Notes: generated by a model from the letters alone, not told the origin. A stretch of DNA of 64,000 nucleotides from Cylindrotheca closterium (GCA_933822405.4 CAKOGP040002447.1:1-64000); one strand, 5' to 3'. Shown: positions 30,590-42,820, counted from the stretch's first letter. Translations and numbers: made by a program.

Positions 30590-33500
30590 ATGAAACTGAT
30601 TCCCATCTTATTGGTTCTTGTTGCTTTTCTCGTCAGCCAGGCTGATGCAGGTCTGATTCGCAAACGACGTTTTCGTCGTCCTCTTCATTCGGTCCATGTT
30701 TTGTCTGACTTCTTGGATGAGGTATGTGTATATGCGTGATTCTGCCAAACCTTTATTCATTATTCATAATTCTCAATCATCTTTCACATAATATCAGGCT
30801 CAGGAATTCATGGTGGAAGCGCTTCAAGACTTTTCCTTGGCGCCATCTCCAGAACCATCGGCTCTTGCTAGAATCAGCGATGCACCGTCCTTGGAACCAA
30901 CATCTGTTTCGGTGAATCCTACTCTAGCTGCGACGCCTATTCCTACAGCAACGTCACCAAATCCAACATCCAGCCCTTCAGCAGTTGTGTCATTGTCTCC
31001 ATCCGAGTCTCCATCAGACCGACCATCCATCAGACCAGCCCAAGTACAAGTACCAACAAGCATTCCATCGTCGAGTCCAACAAGAATTGATGTTGGTGCC
31101 ATGCTCTCGGTGGAACCTAGCACTGCTTCTGAATCTCCGACGGCAGAAATCACTTCGGGTCCAACGTCCAGACCATCAGCAGTTGAGGAGTCAATGTCCC
31201 CATCCGAGTCTCCATCTGAATCTCCATCCGAGTCTCCATCATCTCGGCCATCCATCAGTCCAACCAAAGCACCAACAAGTATTCCATCGCCGAACCCAAC
31301 GAGATTTGATAACGGTGCCATGTTCTCCACGGAACCTAGTATTGCGACAGCACCTCCAACAGCTGAAGCCACACAAGCTCCAACTTCTGGACGTGTCAAT
31401 GTGAATCCTTTCCCATCGCTATTTTCTCCTTTTACCGAAGCACCCACTGAAGAAACGAGTGGACCTACTACAGTTTCGCCATCCAAACAACCAAGCGCGG
31501 AACCATCAGAGGAACCAAGTAGTACACCAACGGTCGACGTGGAGCCACCATCTCTAACGCCAAGTGAGTTCCCGACAGTTGACGTGGAACCGCCATCACA
31601 GCAACCTACAATGCCTACAGTTGTTCCATCCGACGAACCATCTATTATTGCGTCTAGTATGGACCCCACTATTGGACCAACTAGAACACCATCCGATGTC
31701 CCAACGATTTCGCCGAATGAGCCGTCCTCGGAACCAACGATCCACCCGACTGAAATGCCGTCAGAAGCTCCAACCGTCTCGACATTGACTCCAACAGTGA
31801 TCTCATCAATTCATCATACTATTACACCTACCGACACACGAGCAAAAACTCCGTCAGAAATCCCACCGGAACAGCCCACTATTGTGGTTAGTGGCAGTCC
31901 AACCATTGCTCATTCCTTGGCGCCTGGTGTAATAACCAATTTACCCACAATGGCACCAACGGACACTCCTTCGGAAGATCCCACTGTCGTCGCGAGCGGC
32001 ATTCCAACCATCGCTCATTCTTTCACGCCTAGTGAAATGACCAGATCCCCTACAAAGACACCAACGAAAGTGCCATCGGAAGAGCCCANNNNNNNNNNNN
32101 NNNNNNNNNNNNNNNNNNNNNNNNNNNNNNNNNNNNNNNNNNNNNNNNNNNNNNNNNNNNNNNNNNNNNNNNNNNNNNNNNNNNNNNNGACACTCCTTCG
32201 GAAGATCCCACTGTCGTCGCGAGCGGCATTCCAACCATCGCTCATTCTTTCACGCCTAGTGAAATGACCAGATCCCCTACAAAGACACCAACGAAAGTGC
32301 CATCGGAAGAGCCCACTGTCGTCGCGAGCGGCATTCCAACCATTGCTGATTCTTTCACGCCTACAGCAATGACCAGTTTCCCTACAATGCCACCAACGAA
32401 CATGCCATCGGAGGCACCAACTGTCGTCGCGAGCGGCATTCCAACCATTGCTCATTCTTTCACGCCTACAGCAACGACCAGTTTCCCTACAACGACACCA
32501 ACGAAAGTGCCATCGGAAGAGCCCACTGTCGTCGCGAGCGGCATTCCAACCATTGCTCATTCCTTGACGCCTACAGCAACGACCAGTCCCCCTACAACGA
32601 CACCAACAAAAGTGCCATCGAAAGAGCCCACTGTCGTCGCGAGCGGCATTCCAACCATTGCTCATTCCTTGACGCCTACAGCAACGACCAGTTTCCCTAC
32701 AATGCCACCAACGACCATGCCATCGGAAGAGCCCACTGTCGTCGTGAGCGGCATTCCAACCATTGCTCATTCCTTGACGCCTACAGTAATGACCAGTTTC
32801 CCTACAATGCCACCAACAAAGGTGCCATCGGAGGCACCAACCGTCGCCACCGCGACTCAAGAAGATGGCTCCTTGAAAGAATCCGCAATTCCTACAAGTG
32901 GACCGACCGAAGCGCCATCGAATGTACCAAACATATTCCAGTCTCCATCTGACGAACCAACCAATGTCCCATCCGAAGTTCCAACTATTCCAACTGAAAA
33001 GCCATCCCTTCGACCGAGCAAATCATCAGCGATGCCAAGTAGCCGACCAACTATGCCAAAAGGGCAGGACAAGACAGATGCACCAACCACCTTCAAACGA
33101 AACAATCCAGCTTTCCCACTGGGCTCTGCTTCTCCAACGATTGCAAGGGGTACCACTGTTCCGTCTACGGCACCAACTCTTCCAAGCAGTGATCCTGCAA
33201 TGCCTACCAGTTCCGAGATGCCTTCCGGTGATGTGCCGATTGACCGCGACGGCGACAACCCGTCTTGTGTTCCATCGCCAAATACCTTACCCAATCTATT
33301 TCTTCGGAACAAAATGAAACAAAAGATGGAAGAGAACGGGTTCAGCAGAGGCAAATCGGGAACTTCAAGTGGCAAAACGAGAGGTACTGTCCCACCTACT
33401 GGAGGTCGAAGTGATAGCAGCGACACTTCTTCGGTAAAAGGACGAGGAAAAGGAAAGGCTTCGTATTGCCTGGAAGGAAAGGGCAAGGCCAAAGGAAAGG

Positions 33501-33928
33501 CGAGTGGAGGTGATGGCGAAGCACAAGGTAAGGCCGATGGAAAGGCGAGTGGAAAAGCCAAGGGGAAATCGAATGGAATCCCTTTCCCAGGTAAGGCCGA
33601 GGTGAATCCAGGTAAAGCACTTGGTAACGGTGGTGGCAAATCAGGAAAAGAAGGTGCAGGAGAGGCAACAGATGGTGGCAATGAGAGTCTAGGCAAAGCT
33701 GGAGTTGGAAAGGCAAGTGATGGTGTCTTTAGTGGTAAAGCAGGAAAAGCAAGTGCCGGTAAAGCAACTCGAGATGGCGCTGGGGGTCTAGGCAAAGGTG
33801 GAGCCCGAAATGCAGGTCGTCCTAGCATTATTGCACAAGGGAAAGCCGGAATGACGGGTGAATTCAAGGAAGAACTAGAACTTTCCGAACAGATCAATCC
33901 TATGGGCAACAATACCAACGGTATGTAG
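30590..33928 (+). CDS. Secreted Pro/Ser/Thr-repeat protein with Gly/Lys-rich C-terminus
   Basis: Exon 1 (30590-30721) encodes a signal peptide (MKLIPILLVLVAFLVSQADA) and a basic stretch (RKRRFRRPL); exon 2 from 30798 follows a phase 0 intron (GTATGT...ATCAG). The body is extended Pro/Ser/Thr sequence: PSESPSES-type runs, then tandem 35-residue repeats (PTVVASGIPTIAHS...). The last 190 residues are rich in Gly, Lys, Ala and Ser with GKGKGKA and SGKAGKASAGKA patterns. Secretion, phosphorylatable/glycosylatable Ser/Thr/Pro and a Lys-rich tail recall diatom silaffin- or cingulin-type silica-matrix proteins, but there is no family motif to prove it. The CDS contains a 100-N gap; on collapsing the 127-bp overlap flanking it, both halves are in frame. 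The terminal GGTATGTAG could also be a splice donor, so the 3' end is not certain. Confidence 0.75.
31872..32848 (+). repeat. 105-bp coding minisatellite (35-residue repeat)
   Basis: About eight 35-codon units, each opening PTVV and containing SGIPTIAHS then a variable T/S-rich part and VPSEE or MPSEA. Neighbouring units are nearly identical at DNA level. Copy number is unreliable because of the gap. Confidence 0.9.
32089..32188. other. 100-N scaffold gap
   Basis: Exactly 100 Ns, flanked by an identical 127-bp sequence ending at 32088 and beginning at 32189. Confidence 0.99.
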
Positions 33929-34896
33929 AGCGCTCATATCAAGAACTTGGCAAATGAGTTTTTGAAAAGAAAATGGCTTTGGTACCCGATCAGAATAACT
34001 TCTAATGAATGAATGCGCTTTGAACCCGCTATCGCTGTTACCGCCTTATGAAAAAATGTCTCTGCGCGTGGCCTGATGAACTTGCATTGAATGGAATCGT
34101 CATGTACCCGCCATATTTCCCCTTGGAGATCTACTGCTGTAGTGTTCGACAAGAAACGAGTTATTGCTTCTTCAATCTTGCTCAATCGGTTCAAATCTTC
34201 GGCACGCACAATCAATTGATAATCTAGCAAAAAGAAGGGCTCCTCTTCACAATTGATAATGATAAGAAGCCACACATTCGACAGAAAAGGATGGTCCTGT
34301 TCGACTCTGTTATGCAGGTAACTTGCCACGTGCCTGAAGCAGATGCACGGCATAAAATGACTTTGTCAATAGAACCTGACGCAGAGTCAGAAAACGATCA
34401 GAATATTGGAAAACCTGAAATAACCTCCACGTCAATGTCTCTACGAACAAGAGTGGTTTCCTACCGGAGTGGAGAACTCATTAACACGCACGTAAGCTCA
34501 GTCACATAGTTAAATCCTAATTGCCACGTATTTGAAAAGGAACGCAAAAACCACGCTGACGGAAATCCAGATAAATAATTGGACTACAAATTGGCAATGA
34601 CCGTCGGATACAGCTACGTCATGCTGCAGTCGATCGGGAAGAACACAGGTATTTTCCCTTGGGCCTTCGCTTCACTTTCTCTTCCAATATCTCAGGAATT
34701 TGCCGGTACTCAACTTCCAGTTAGACTATTTGGCCCACCAAACTGCCCAATAAGAAAGAGGAATTTCGGAAAATTACTTCGTGAGATCAGTGATGGGCCA
34801 CACTTCTGCTGCTTTTCGCAACTCTTCCTCTGGTCATCCACTTTTTTTTCTCATTTGAAGGATAGCACTTCCTGTAAAACTTACTGACTGTCAAAC
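33929..34896. other. intergenic, one unconfirmed minus-strand frame
   Basis: A 139-residue ATG-started frame (34353..33934, minus) has a plausible protein-like composition but no domain I recognise and no support from splice or context. Otherwise nothing seen. Confidence 0.35.
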
Positions 34897-37800
34897 ATGA
34901 AGCTACAAAGAGTGACGATATGCCTCCTCTTGATCCTTGGAACACTAATTCAATCATCCACTCACGCCCAGCAAGACTTGTGGGCTGAGGGTGAGCTGAA
35001 TTGCGCTCAGGAATACCGAGAATTCGACCCACTTACACAGAAGCAAACATACTATGTCGGAGTCCACGCCACAAGCGGCTTGGAGTTGGCCCACAAGCAA
35101 TTCAACTTGACTTTCGAATCGTATCTAAATGAAGCGGTTGGGAAACGATGGAATCCTCCCATCGAGTTCAAGATGGTAGTCACGGAAACACCTCTTCGTG
35201 ATTGGATCGATCTCAAACAAGAGATTGACTTTATGTACACGGATTCCGGGGTATACAGTTGCATTGGTCTTGAAATTGGGGCTCAGCCTCTGGCTACGAC
35301 TATTGCAAGATTGAAGGCAAGGGGGCGGGAATACGAGGTTGATGTTTTATCAGGTGAGTACTGATGATTGCTGATGATTTTCAGGTGGATTCTTGAAAGA
35401 CAAACAAACATTCGACATGGTTCTCATGTTTCTCTGACACGTTCCAAACACAGGTGCAATGATCACCCTCGCGGACACGAAAGATATCGACAGTGTGGAA
35501 GATTTAAAAGGAAAGATCATTGGAGCCCATTCCTTCTCTGACTTTGCTAGTGCACAATCACAGTTCTATGAAATGCAAAAGAATGGTATGGATTACATTA
35601 CGGATCCAAAGCAGGTTGTCTTCACAGGAAACGATGAAGAGACGGTACGAGGAGTTCTCGATGGACGATGGGATGTGGGCTTTGTACGTACCGGACAAGT
35701 GGAGAAAACCTTAGATCCCTCTACGAATAAAATCGTGGATGTGAGCCTCCTGAATGTACTCGAACAAAAAAATAACATCATGACGAATGGTGAAGTCTTT
35801 CCGTTTCTCCACTCCACTCCAGTCTTTCCCGAATGGCCCTTGGCAGCAAAAGAGTCTGTCGATGCTTTAGTAGCGGAGGAAGTGGCGAATGCAATGATTG
35901 CCATGAAGTACCATGGCAGTATCGGGGAGAAGATCCAAGAGTGCATAGACGAAGCCAGAACAGACCAGCAAGCCGCTCTGTGCAGGTCCACGCCACTTGT
36001 CAACCTTGACACGCATACAAGATGCGATACTACGCAAGAGATGGCTGCTCTTGCCTACGAAGCAGAAATAGCTGGGTTTCATAGCGGGTTCCGTTCTCCA
36101 AGATCTTACTTTTATATTCGAACGATGCAGCAAGAGGCCGGCTTTGTGATTCAGAATGAAAAGAATGCAAAATGGCACTGTGAACGGAACGGCGAGCTCT
36201 TTGACGGTATTGTTTGTCCAGAAAATCACTATAAAGTTTCAAGAGAAGTCTTTGAGACTCAGTGCGAACAAGCTGGAGCTCCTTGTCCGGAAGGTCATTC
36301 GTGCTACTGCAGTCCTTGTATTCAAGCATATGAAGTGAATGTCTATCCATATTCCGGAGAGCAAGCATCCGAGAAAACTGGTACCGACCTTGGCTGTGGC
36401 AAAATGTCACTCTGCGGTATCGTGGAAAAGGACAAGGACCTCACATATCATGTCTATGATAATCTTGAAAGGGAGGATGCTGTCGTCACTGCCATGGCTT
36501 TTCTGGGAGCAATCACTCGCGAGCTACCCGTCACACAGATTGGACCATTCTTGTACGAATTTCAGCTTACAAAGAGTGAACCTGGGTTGGCAATCTTGGA
36601 AGTCTATGTCGACGGCATCACCATTCCAGAATCACCGATGCAAGTTCAGGTCATCAGTAGTGATTGTGAAGCCACGTACCCTGGAGAATTTAGGATACCG
36701 GTACGTGAAATGTCGTTTACAGTGTGACTGCAGTTTTCAACCGACTAACGATCTTGCTTTCCGTTTCTTCTCAGGATGCAAACGGCGACTGTATCTGCCC
36801 AGTGGGAACATTGCTGATTGCTGGAAAGTGCGCCTCCGACAACGCTCACGAAGTAGGGGTTCATCCATGGACCATCGATGGCGAATACGTCCCATTGAAT
36901 ATTACAATCCAGTCCGGCTGCAACAAGATGGACATTTGTGCTGAAGTACCCCAAACGAAAGAGATCCGATTCCGAGCCCATGACAACCAGCTACGGCACA
37001 ACGCTTCGATCGAAGCCCTGATTCATATCGGTCAAGAAGAATGGTATTTGCCTGTGAGCAAGATCGATTCATTCGTTTACGAGTTTGGTTTCATTCACAA
37101 CGAAAAAGGAGTGGCGATATTGGAAATCTTCTTTGATGGTATCCAGATCCCTGATTCACCAGTGCGAGTAGACATCGAATACAGAGATTGCGACTTGGAT
37201 TACCCCGGACAACGAATGACTCCAGTAAGTAGCATTTGAAGACTCAACGTTGCAATATTGAAAGAGTTTTGGTGGGCGCTAAACTACTACCTTTTTTTTG
37301 AAATACAGGGTGAAACGGGAGTTTGCAAATGCTCTGATAGTACGGTGCTGATTGGCAGTGAATGTGTGCCTATCAGTGTTTTTGCTGCCATCGTAGCATC
37401 TATTGGGGTGCTCATCGCATGCCAAATTGCTTATTGCTTTTTGTCATATCGCAGAAGGAAGAATGATGAGATTTGGCAGGTTGACCCAGAAGAGCTAGAA
37501 CTCAGTCACCCAGTTGAAGTGATTGGACAAGGGGCTTTCGGCGTTGTACTTGCAGCAGAATATCGAGGTACCAAGGTAGCAATCAAGCGTGTTATCCCTC
37601 CAGATAATGTACAGATCAAACGGGTAAATTCGCGTCCAAGTGTTTCTGGGAGTATTATGGTATCGGGCTCCGTCTCCAACGTGAACTCCCAAGAAAATGG
37701 AAGCGACCCCGAGCTTGGACAAGAGAATGGAGTTACTAATTCAATGGACGCAGGCACTGGCTCCGTGACCAATAGTAGAGACACGACTGAGAGTGACTCG

Positions 37801-40151
37801 AATCTATCTATCTTGTTTGGCGGCGTTGAAAGGGGGCACAAAAGAACAAGGATGCAAAAGTTCTTTCGTACGCTATTCGACACCGAAACAAGAAACAATT
37901 TGAGCCTCCTCGGCTCGGCAACCGGAGGCACGACGTCAAGATCTATAAAGAGTAAGGTCCTACCGTGGTGCGACGAGACTGCCAAACGTCATAACGAGTT
38001 CAAGACCGAGATGCGTCTTTTATCAAGACTGCGCCATCCATGTAAGTATATTGATATACCGTCGTCGTATGGTACTGTATTCGATTGCCCTCACACATTC
38101 TGCTTTGTCCCACAGGCATCACAACAGTAATGGGTGCTGTAATGACTGGAAGTGACCCCGTAAGTTGGTAACATCGATCAATTGTAAAGCTCCTCTCCCT
38201 GCTCGTGGTGGCTTATCAAATTCTCTTTTGAATTTTTTAGATGATGGTGATGGAATTCATGGAAAATGGGTCTTTGTAAGTACACATGATTGACTTCCGC
38301 ACGGGACTCCCTTCTATTATTGGCTCACCGCTTTTCATTGCTTTTGTGATTCGTTCAGATACGACCTCCTTCGGAATGAGACGTTGTACACTGGTGGTGA
38401 AATCATCATGCAAATTGTTCGAGACATTGCCCAAGGCCTTCGATTCTTGCATGCATCCAAACCGCCAATCCTGCATCGCGATCTTAAGGCGAAGAACATC
38501 CTCATTGATTCACGATTCCGTGCGAAGGTTGCTGACTTTGGTTTGGCAACAAACAAGCCTGGGCTGCATGGCACACCCTTCTGGTAAGCATTAATTCCGG
38601 GACTTGCAGCGTTGTTGCAAATTTTTCTCACACAAGTGTTCCACAGGATGGCCCCAGAGTACCTCTTGGGAAAGAAAGAATACAACACTTCTTGTGATAT
38701 CTATTCCGTTGGTAAGGATGAGACAGACTCCAGAATATTTTCATTCAATCCTTCATTTGCTGATTCTTCTTTCTCTTCTTCACTTGACGTTCTCAGGAAT
38801 GATCATTTACGAGATCTATAGTCGAAAGATTCCGTATGAAGGGCAACATCCAAGAAAGGTCCTTCGCAAGGTCTGCGATCCTCGCATCAACTACCGACCA
38901 ACAGTTCCAGATACATGTCCCAAACGAATGGCAGAGATCATGGCAAAATGTTGGAGTCGAAATGATGGCTTCCGTCCACAAGCCAAGGATCTTGACATGC
39001 TCTTTTCCGACATGAACGCTAACGATGCAGAGCCATTGATTGATAAACAAAACACACGTCTTCGCACAGAAGTAGCTGCGGGAGATATGTTGTACCAGGT
39101 CTTCCCAAAGAAGGTCGCTGATCAGCTCAAAGCCGGTCAAAAGGTTGAACCGTGAGTCTCGTGCAACGGAAATCTCCCACATTCATAACTTGCTTCCTTC
39201 TGTTTATACTAACTCTTGCTTTGTCTTGTAAAACAGTGAGACGCACGATAATGTGACAGTCTTCTTTAGCGACATTGTCCGCTTCACTGACATCTCTCGA
39301 GCACTGTCACCAGTGAAGGTTTGCAATATGTTGGATCGATTGTACGTTGCATTTGACGCATTGGCCAACAAGCATGGAGTATTCAAGGTCGAGACAATCG
39401 GCGATGCCTGGGTTGGAGTGACTAATCGTGAGTACATGCGGGACCTTTACGTTCGATCGGAGTTGTGGTTTCACTTTGGCTAACAAGTTTCTCTTTGATT
39501 TCATCCGATGCAGTTGAAGATGATGAAAACTCTACTCATGTGAAACAGATTGCAGAGTTCGCAGTCGAAGCAGTCGCCGCAGCAAGCAATGTTTTGATTG
39601 ATGAAGACGATCCATCTGCTGGGTATTTGCACATTCGAGTCGGCTTTCATTCCGGTCCAGTTGTCAGCAACGTAATTGGGTCACTGAACCCAAGATACGC
39701 ACTCTTTGGAGATACCATGAACACTGCGGCTCGAATGGAAGGTCTCTCGACTAGTGACCGTATTCAGTGCAGTGACGCATCGGCACGTCTCTTGAAGGAG
39801 CAAGCACCCGACTTTCCACTGCGGCGTCGCGGCAAGGTTGCCGTGAAGGGAAAAGGTCAAATGACTACCTATTGGGTCGGGACTTCTCCGTCTCTTGAAA
39901 AGAGTCCAAGCCGGCAAGGCTTTGATGACAAACCCTTGGTCGAGTTTCAGGAAGAAAACGAGGAAAGAGGGAGAAATAGAAGATTCCGCAAGCGCAAACC
40001 CAGAAAAGTGAATATGACGGGTGCAATTGAAGAGGATCCATCGAACTCGGCTCCCAGCATCTTGCGAAAATCTATTATGAAAGGAAGGGACAAAGACCGA
40101 GACCTCAAGAACATTCTGTATTCGCAGATGAGCTCGTCTATGTCACAATAG
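34897..40151 (+). CDS. Receptor: PhnD-like binding domain, filamin repeats, TM, protein kinase, class III nucleotide cyclase (copy A)
   Basis: Eleven exons: 34897-35353, 35454-36700, 36775-37224, 37309-38041, 38116-38159, 38241-38275, 38359-38583, 38647-38711, 38797-39151, 39237-39427, 39514-40151; 4,440 coding bases, 1,479 residues. Signal peptide (1-24); PhnD-like type 2 periplasmic-binding domain (about 35-330; [51 protein letters not shown]); a Cys-rich linker; two filamin-like repeats (about 455-550, 610-705); TM (about 739-762); kinase with [24 protein letters not shown] and APE plus a 110-residue insert after VAIKR; a helical linker; class III cyclase (about 1208-1395) with both metal Asp (FFSDI, GDAW) and the Asn/Arg pair (NTAAR). 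It should turn extracellular ligand binding into kinase activity and cGMP or cAMP. Its near twin is at 56822-62156. Confidence 0.92.
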
Positions 40152-40646
40152 TTTGATTCTCCATAGCGCGAATCCAACCCACAGTTACTATAGTGTACAT
40201 TATATTTTCACAGGATGCTTAATCGTCGTTTGCCTTCTTATTTTCGCCAAAAGTTCTTCATAGTCTTTGCGTTTCGTTCATTTGCATTGAGATGATGCTT
40301 CAAACCTTGTGGATTTCAAAGGTGTTGTTCTGTAGTAGGTAGCAGTGCAGATTTACGATAAGCTTTCTAGTACAACAATATTATTGTGCTGTTTGCAATC
40401 GTCGAATCATCTTCCATGCATACTTTCATAAAAAGTGTCACACCGGTATGATGAATAATCATGGTAGTCGCATGACAGGGCGACGTGCGCACGTAACGTG
40501 CGTACGACACAAGGACCATAATTTGTGACATCATCATTATTGGTTCCACCACAAGACGAAACTGATGGCGGTCCTGTAATAATTTGCAACTCTGAAACCT
40601 CTTGATTGCAGAAAGGATTGCTTCGTTTCACTCCTCAAAGCAAACG
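40152..40646. other. intergenic, no gene seen
   Basis: Between the receptor and the Deg protease; no supported gene. Confidence 0.5.
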
Positions 40647-42650
40647 ATGAGATATTGCGAGTTCAGGGCATTCGAATTCAGAATAAAATACAAAAAACCA
40701 AGAAGACAACAGCTGCATCATCTGAGCACTCTTCTCTCCCTGATTGGATTCATCGTTCCTTTCAGTTCCACTTTCCAGATCCCTTCTGTATATCCTTCAA
40801 GACAAACGCAATACCGTCCATTTCAGGAGGCTCAGGTACAATTCAAGCGATCCAGCAGCCACAAGCCGAAGGGTCTCTTCTCTTCATCAGACATTAGTGA
40901 TTTCATCGAATCAGACAGCATCTTAGGAGACGAAGACGAGGACGAAGAATACGATCCAATCATGAGCCTCTTTTGGCCATCGCGTAGAGACCCGAATCAG
41001 GCCGATGGTGACATTGAAACGGAAGACGAAGAGCGCATCCAGCATCAACAAAATCAAAACCGCATCTTTGATTCCATCATTAAGGTTTATGCTACCCATA
41101 AAGAACCAGATCTAATCATGCCATGGCAATCGAAACATCCAGTGACTTCCACGAGTTCTGGATTTGTCATTGAAGGGAATCGAATCATGACCAATGCTCA
41201 TTCTGTCGAGTATGCGACCATGGTCCAAGTTCAGAAACGAGGGGATCCGACGAAATATCTAGCCGTCGTAGAAGAAATAGCGAATGAGTGTGACCTTGCA
41301 ATCTTGAACGTCTTGGAGGAAGTGGTTGACGACGACGATGAGGAATTCAATCTGAGCATGGAAATTGAAAGTCAAGGCGGGACCAGTGGCGATGAGGAAA
41401 TGAAAAATGGCGAATCCAATGGTATCGAAAACCAAGAGCCAGTAGAAAAGAGCCACCATAAGGAGTTTTGGGCTGGCTTGGACGATCAGCCACTCCAATT
41501 TGGATCTTTGCCCGAGCTTCAACAAGAAGTTGAAGTGATTGGGTACCCGCAAGGAGGAAATGGTTTGAGTATTACGAGTGGAGTTGTATCCCGGGTGGAG
41601 CTACAAGAATATGCTCAGTCTGGAATGCACTTGTTGGCGATTCAAATTGACGCCGCAATCAATTCTGGAAACTCGGGAGGGCCTGTTGTGAATGATGAAG
41701 GTCAGATTGTTGGGGTTGCGTTTCAATCGTTAGATCAAGCTGAAAACATTGGATACGTCGTTCCAGTCACAATCGTTCAGCACGTTCTGGAGGATGTTAG
41801 ACGAAATGGAAAGTACACTGGTTTCTGCCGTCTCGGTACTCAATCTGCCTATTTGGAAAATCCAAGCATTCGAGAGTACCTAAAGCTGCCAAAGCGATTT
41901 CGCGGGGCTGGTATGATGGTTCGAGAGTGTTATCCCACTTGCTTTGCTAAAGACTACTTGAAGCCCAATGACGTTATCATATCTGTGGATGGCATTCCAG
42001 TCGCACAAAATGGAAACATACCCTTTCGACAAGGCGAACGGGTCTCCTTGACGTCTTATATTCAAACCAAGTTCATCGGTGATAAGCTCGACTTGGAAGT
42101 TTGGAGGAAGGATGGAGAGACGAAAAAGTCAAGCCTTCAAAACATTGAAGTCCCCGTATCTCCAAACGTCAGTTTGGTTCCGCAACACTGGAACAACAAA
42201 TTTCCACCTTATCTGATCATGGCTGGCTTTGTATTCGCCCCTCTCAGTATACCATACCTAGAAGCGTGCGATGCATGGGGTGACTACATTTCCGCCTCTA
42301 TCAGCAACCTGTTGGGGTTCGTGCGAAAGCCGCAACAAGAAGAGGGGGAAGAGGTTGTGATATTGGTCCAAGTGTTGGCTCATCCTTTGAATCTTGGATA
42401 TGATCAACTCTGTGACATTCAGCTCAGCACTTTTAACAATGTCAAGGTGAAATCTTTAAAGCATTTGAATGAACTCATTGAAGAATGCAGAAAAGAACCT
42501 GCCAATGATGACAATGAATTCATCACACTCGAATTCGGTCAGAAGGGGAATCTCGTCATACTGAAGCGAAGTGCCATTCCTTCGGCCACCAGGCAAATCT
42601 GCAAGCAATTTTCAATAAAGAAACCATACTTTGATGCTAGAATGCCATGA
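40647..42650 (+). CDS. Deg/HtrA-type serine protease with PDZ domains, possibly plastid-targeted
   Basis: ATP-independent trypsin-like protease of the Deg (HtrA) family, which degrades damaged proteins. 667 residues from the first in-frame ATG at 40647. The triad is visible: His in TNAHS (about residue 183), Asp in ECDLAIL (about 214) and Ser in NSGNSGGPV (about 343). An acidic insert of about 60 residues separates Asp and Ser. The PDZ segment has DVIISVDGIPVAQNGNIPFR, very like plant DEG2/DEG9/DEG10, and a second PDZ-like region follows (about 560-640). The N-terminus has a hydrophobic stretch (LSTLLSLIGFIVPFSST) followed by Phe, resembling the diatom bipartite plastid signal with Phe after the cleavage point; this location is inference. 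Confidence 0.9.
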   Translation: MRYCEFRAFEFRIKYKKPRRQQLHHLSTLLSLIGFIVPFSSTFQIPSVYPSRQTQYRPFQEAQVQFKRSSSHKPKGLFSSSDISDFIESDSILGDEDEDEEYDPIMSLFWPSRRDPNQADGDIETEDEERIQHQQNQNRIFDSIIKVYATHKEPDLIMPWQSKHPVTSTSSGFVIEGNRIMTNAHSVEYATMVQVQKRGDPTKYLAVVEEIANECDLAILNVLEEVVDDDDEEFNLSMEIESQGGTSGDEEMKNGESNGIENQEPVEKSHHKEFWAGLDDQPLQFGSLPELQQEVEVIGYPQGGNGLSITSGVVSRVELQEYAQSGMHLLAIQIDAAINSGNSGGPVVNDEGQIVGVAFQSLDQAENIGYVVPVTIVQHVLEDVRRNGKYTGFCRLGTQSAYLENPSIREYLKLPKRFRGAGMMVRECYPTCFAKDYLKPNDVIISVDGIPVAQNGNIPFRQGERVSLTSYIQTKFIGDKLDLEVWRKDGETKKSSLQNIEVPVSPNVSLVPQHWNNKFPPYLIMAGFVFAPLSIPYLEACDAWGDYISASISNLLGFVRKPQQEEGEEVVILVQVLAHPLNLGYDQLCDIQLSTFNNVKVKSLKHLNELIEECRKEPANDDNEFITLEFGQKGNLVILKRSAIPSATRQICKQFSIKKPYFDARMP

Positions 42651-42820
42651 TAGCTGAAAACTTTTAGTGGAAAGTGTTTGAATACTATAGTCAGTATAAT
42701 GAAAATAAGAAGGGAGCAAGAAGTTCTATTGATGTGATGGGCCATTATTCCAATCGTTGCATTCATGCAGCACTCTGCATAATCTATTCTATGTCTACAT
42801 TTTGAGCAATTAGCTTTGTC

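Noticed and set aside
30824..31669. 281-codon minus-strand frame rich in Asp/Gly opposite the PT-repeat gene
   Set aside because: Mirror of the CCA/TCC/TCA codon repeats; no start context or homology, and the plus strand carries a signal peptide and splice site.
32857..33918. 353-codon minus-strand frame rich in Pro/Leu opposite the Gly/Lys tail
   Set aside because: Antisense of GGN/AAR codons; low-complexity and without an independent start.
34180..34210. tRNA B-box-like GGTTCAAATC, and a similar GGTTCGAAT near 44039
   Set aside because: No matching A box, acceptor stem or cloverleaf could be drawn; no tRNA gene supported in the window.
33934..34353. 139-codon minus-strand frame
   Set aside because: ATG start and fair composition, but no domain, no neighbour logic and no splice or promoter evidence; kept only as a note in the intergenic entry.
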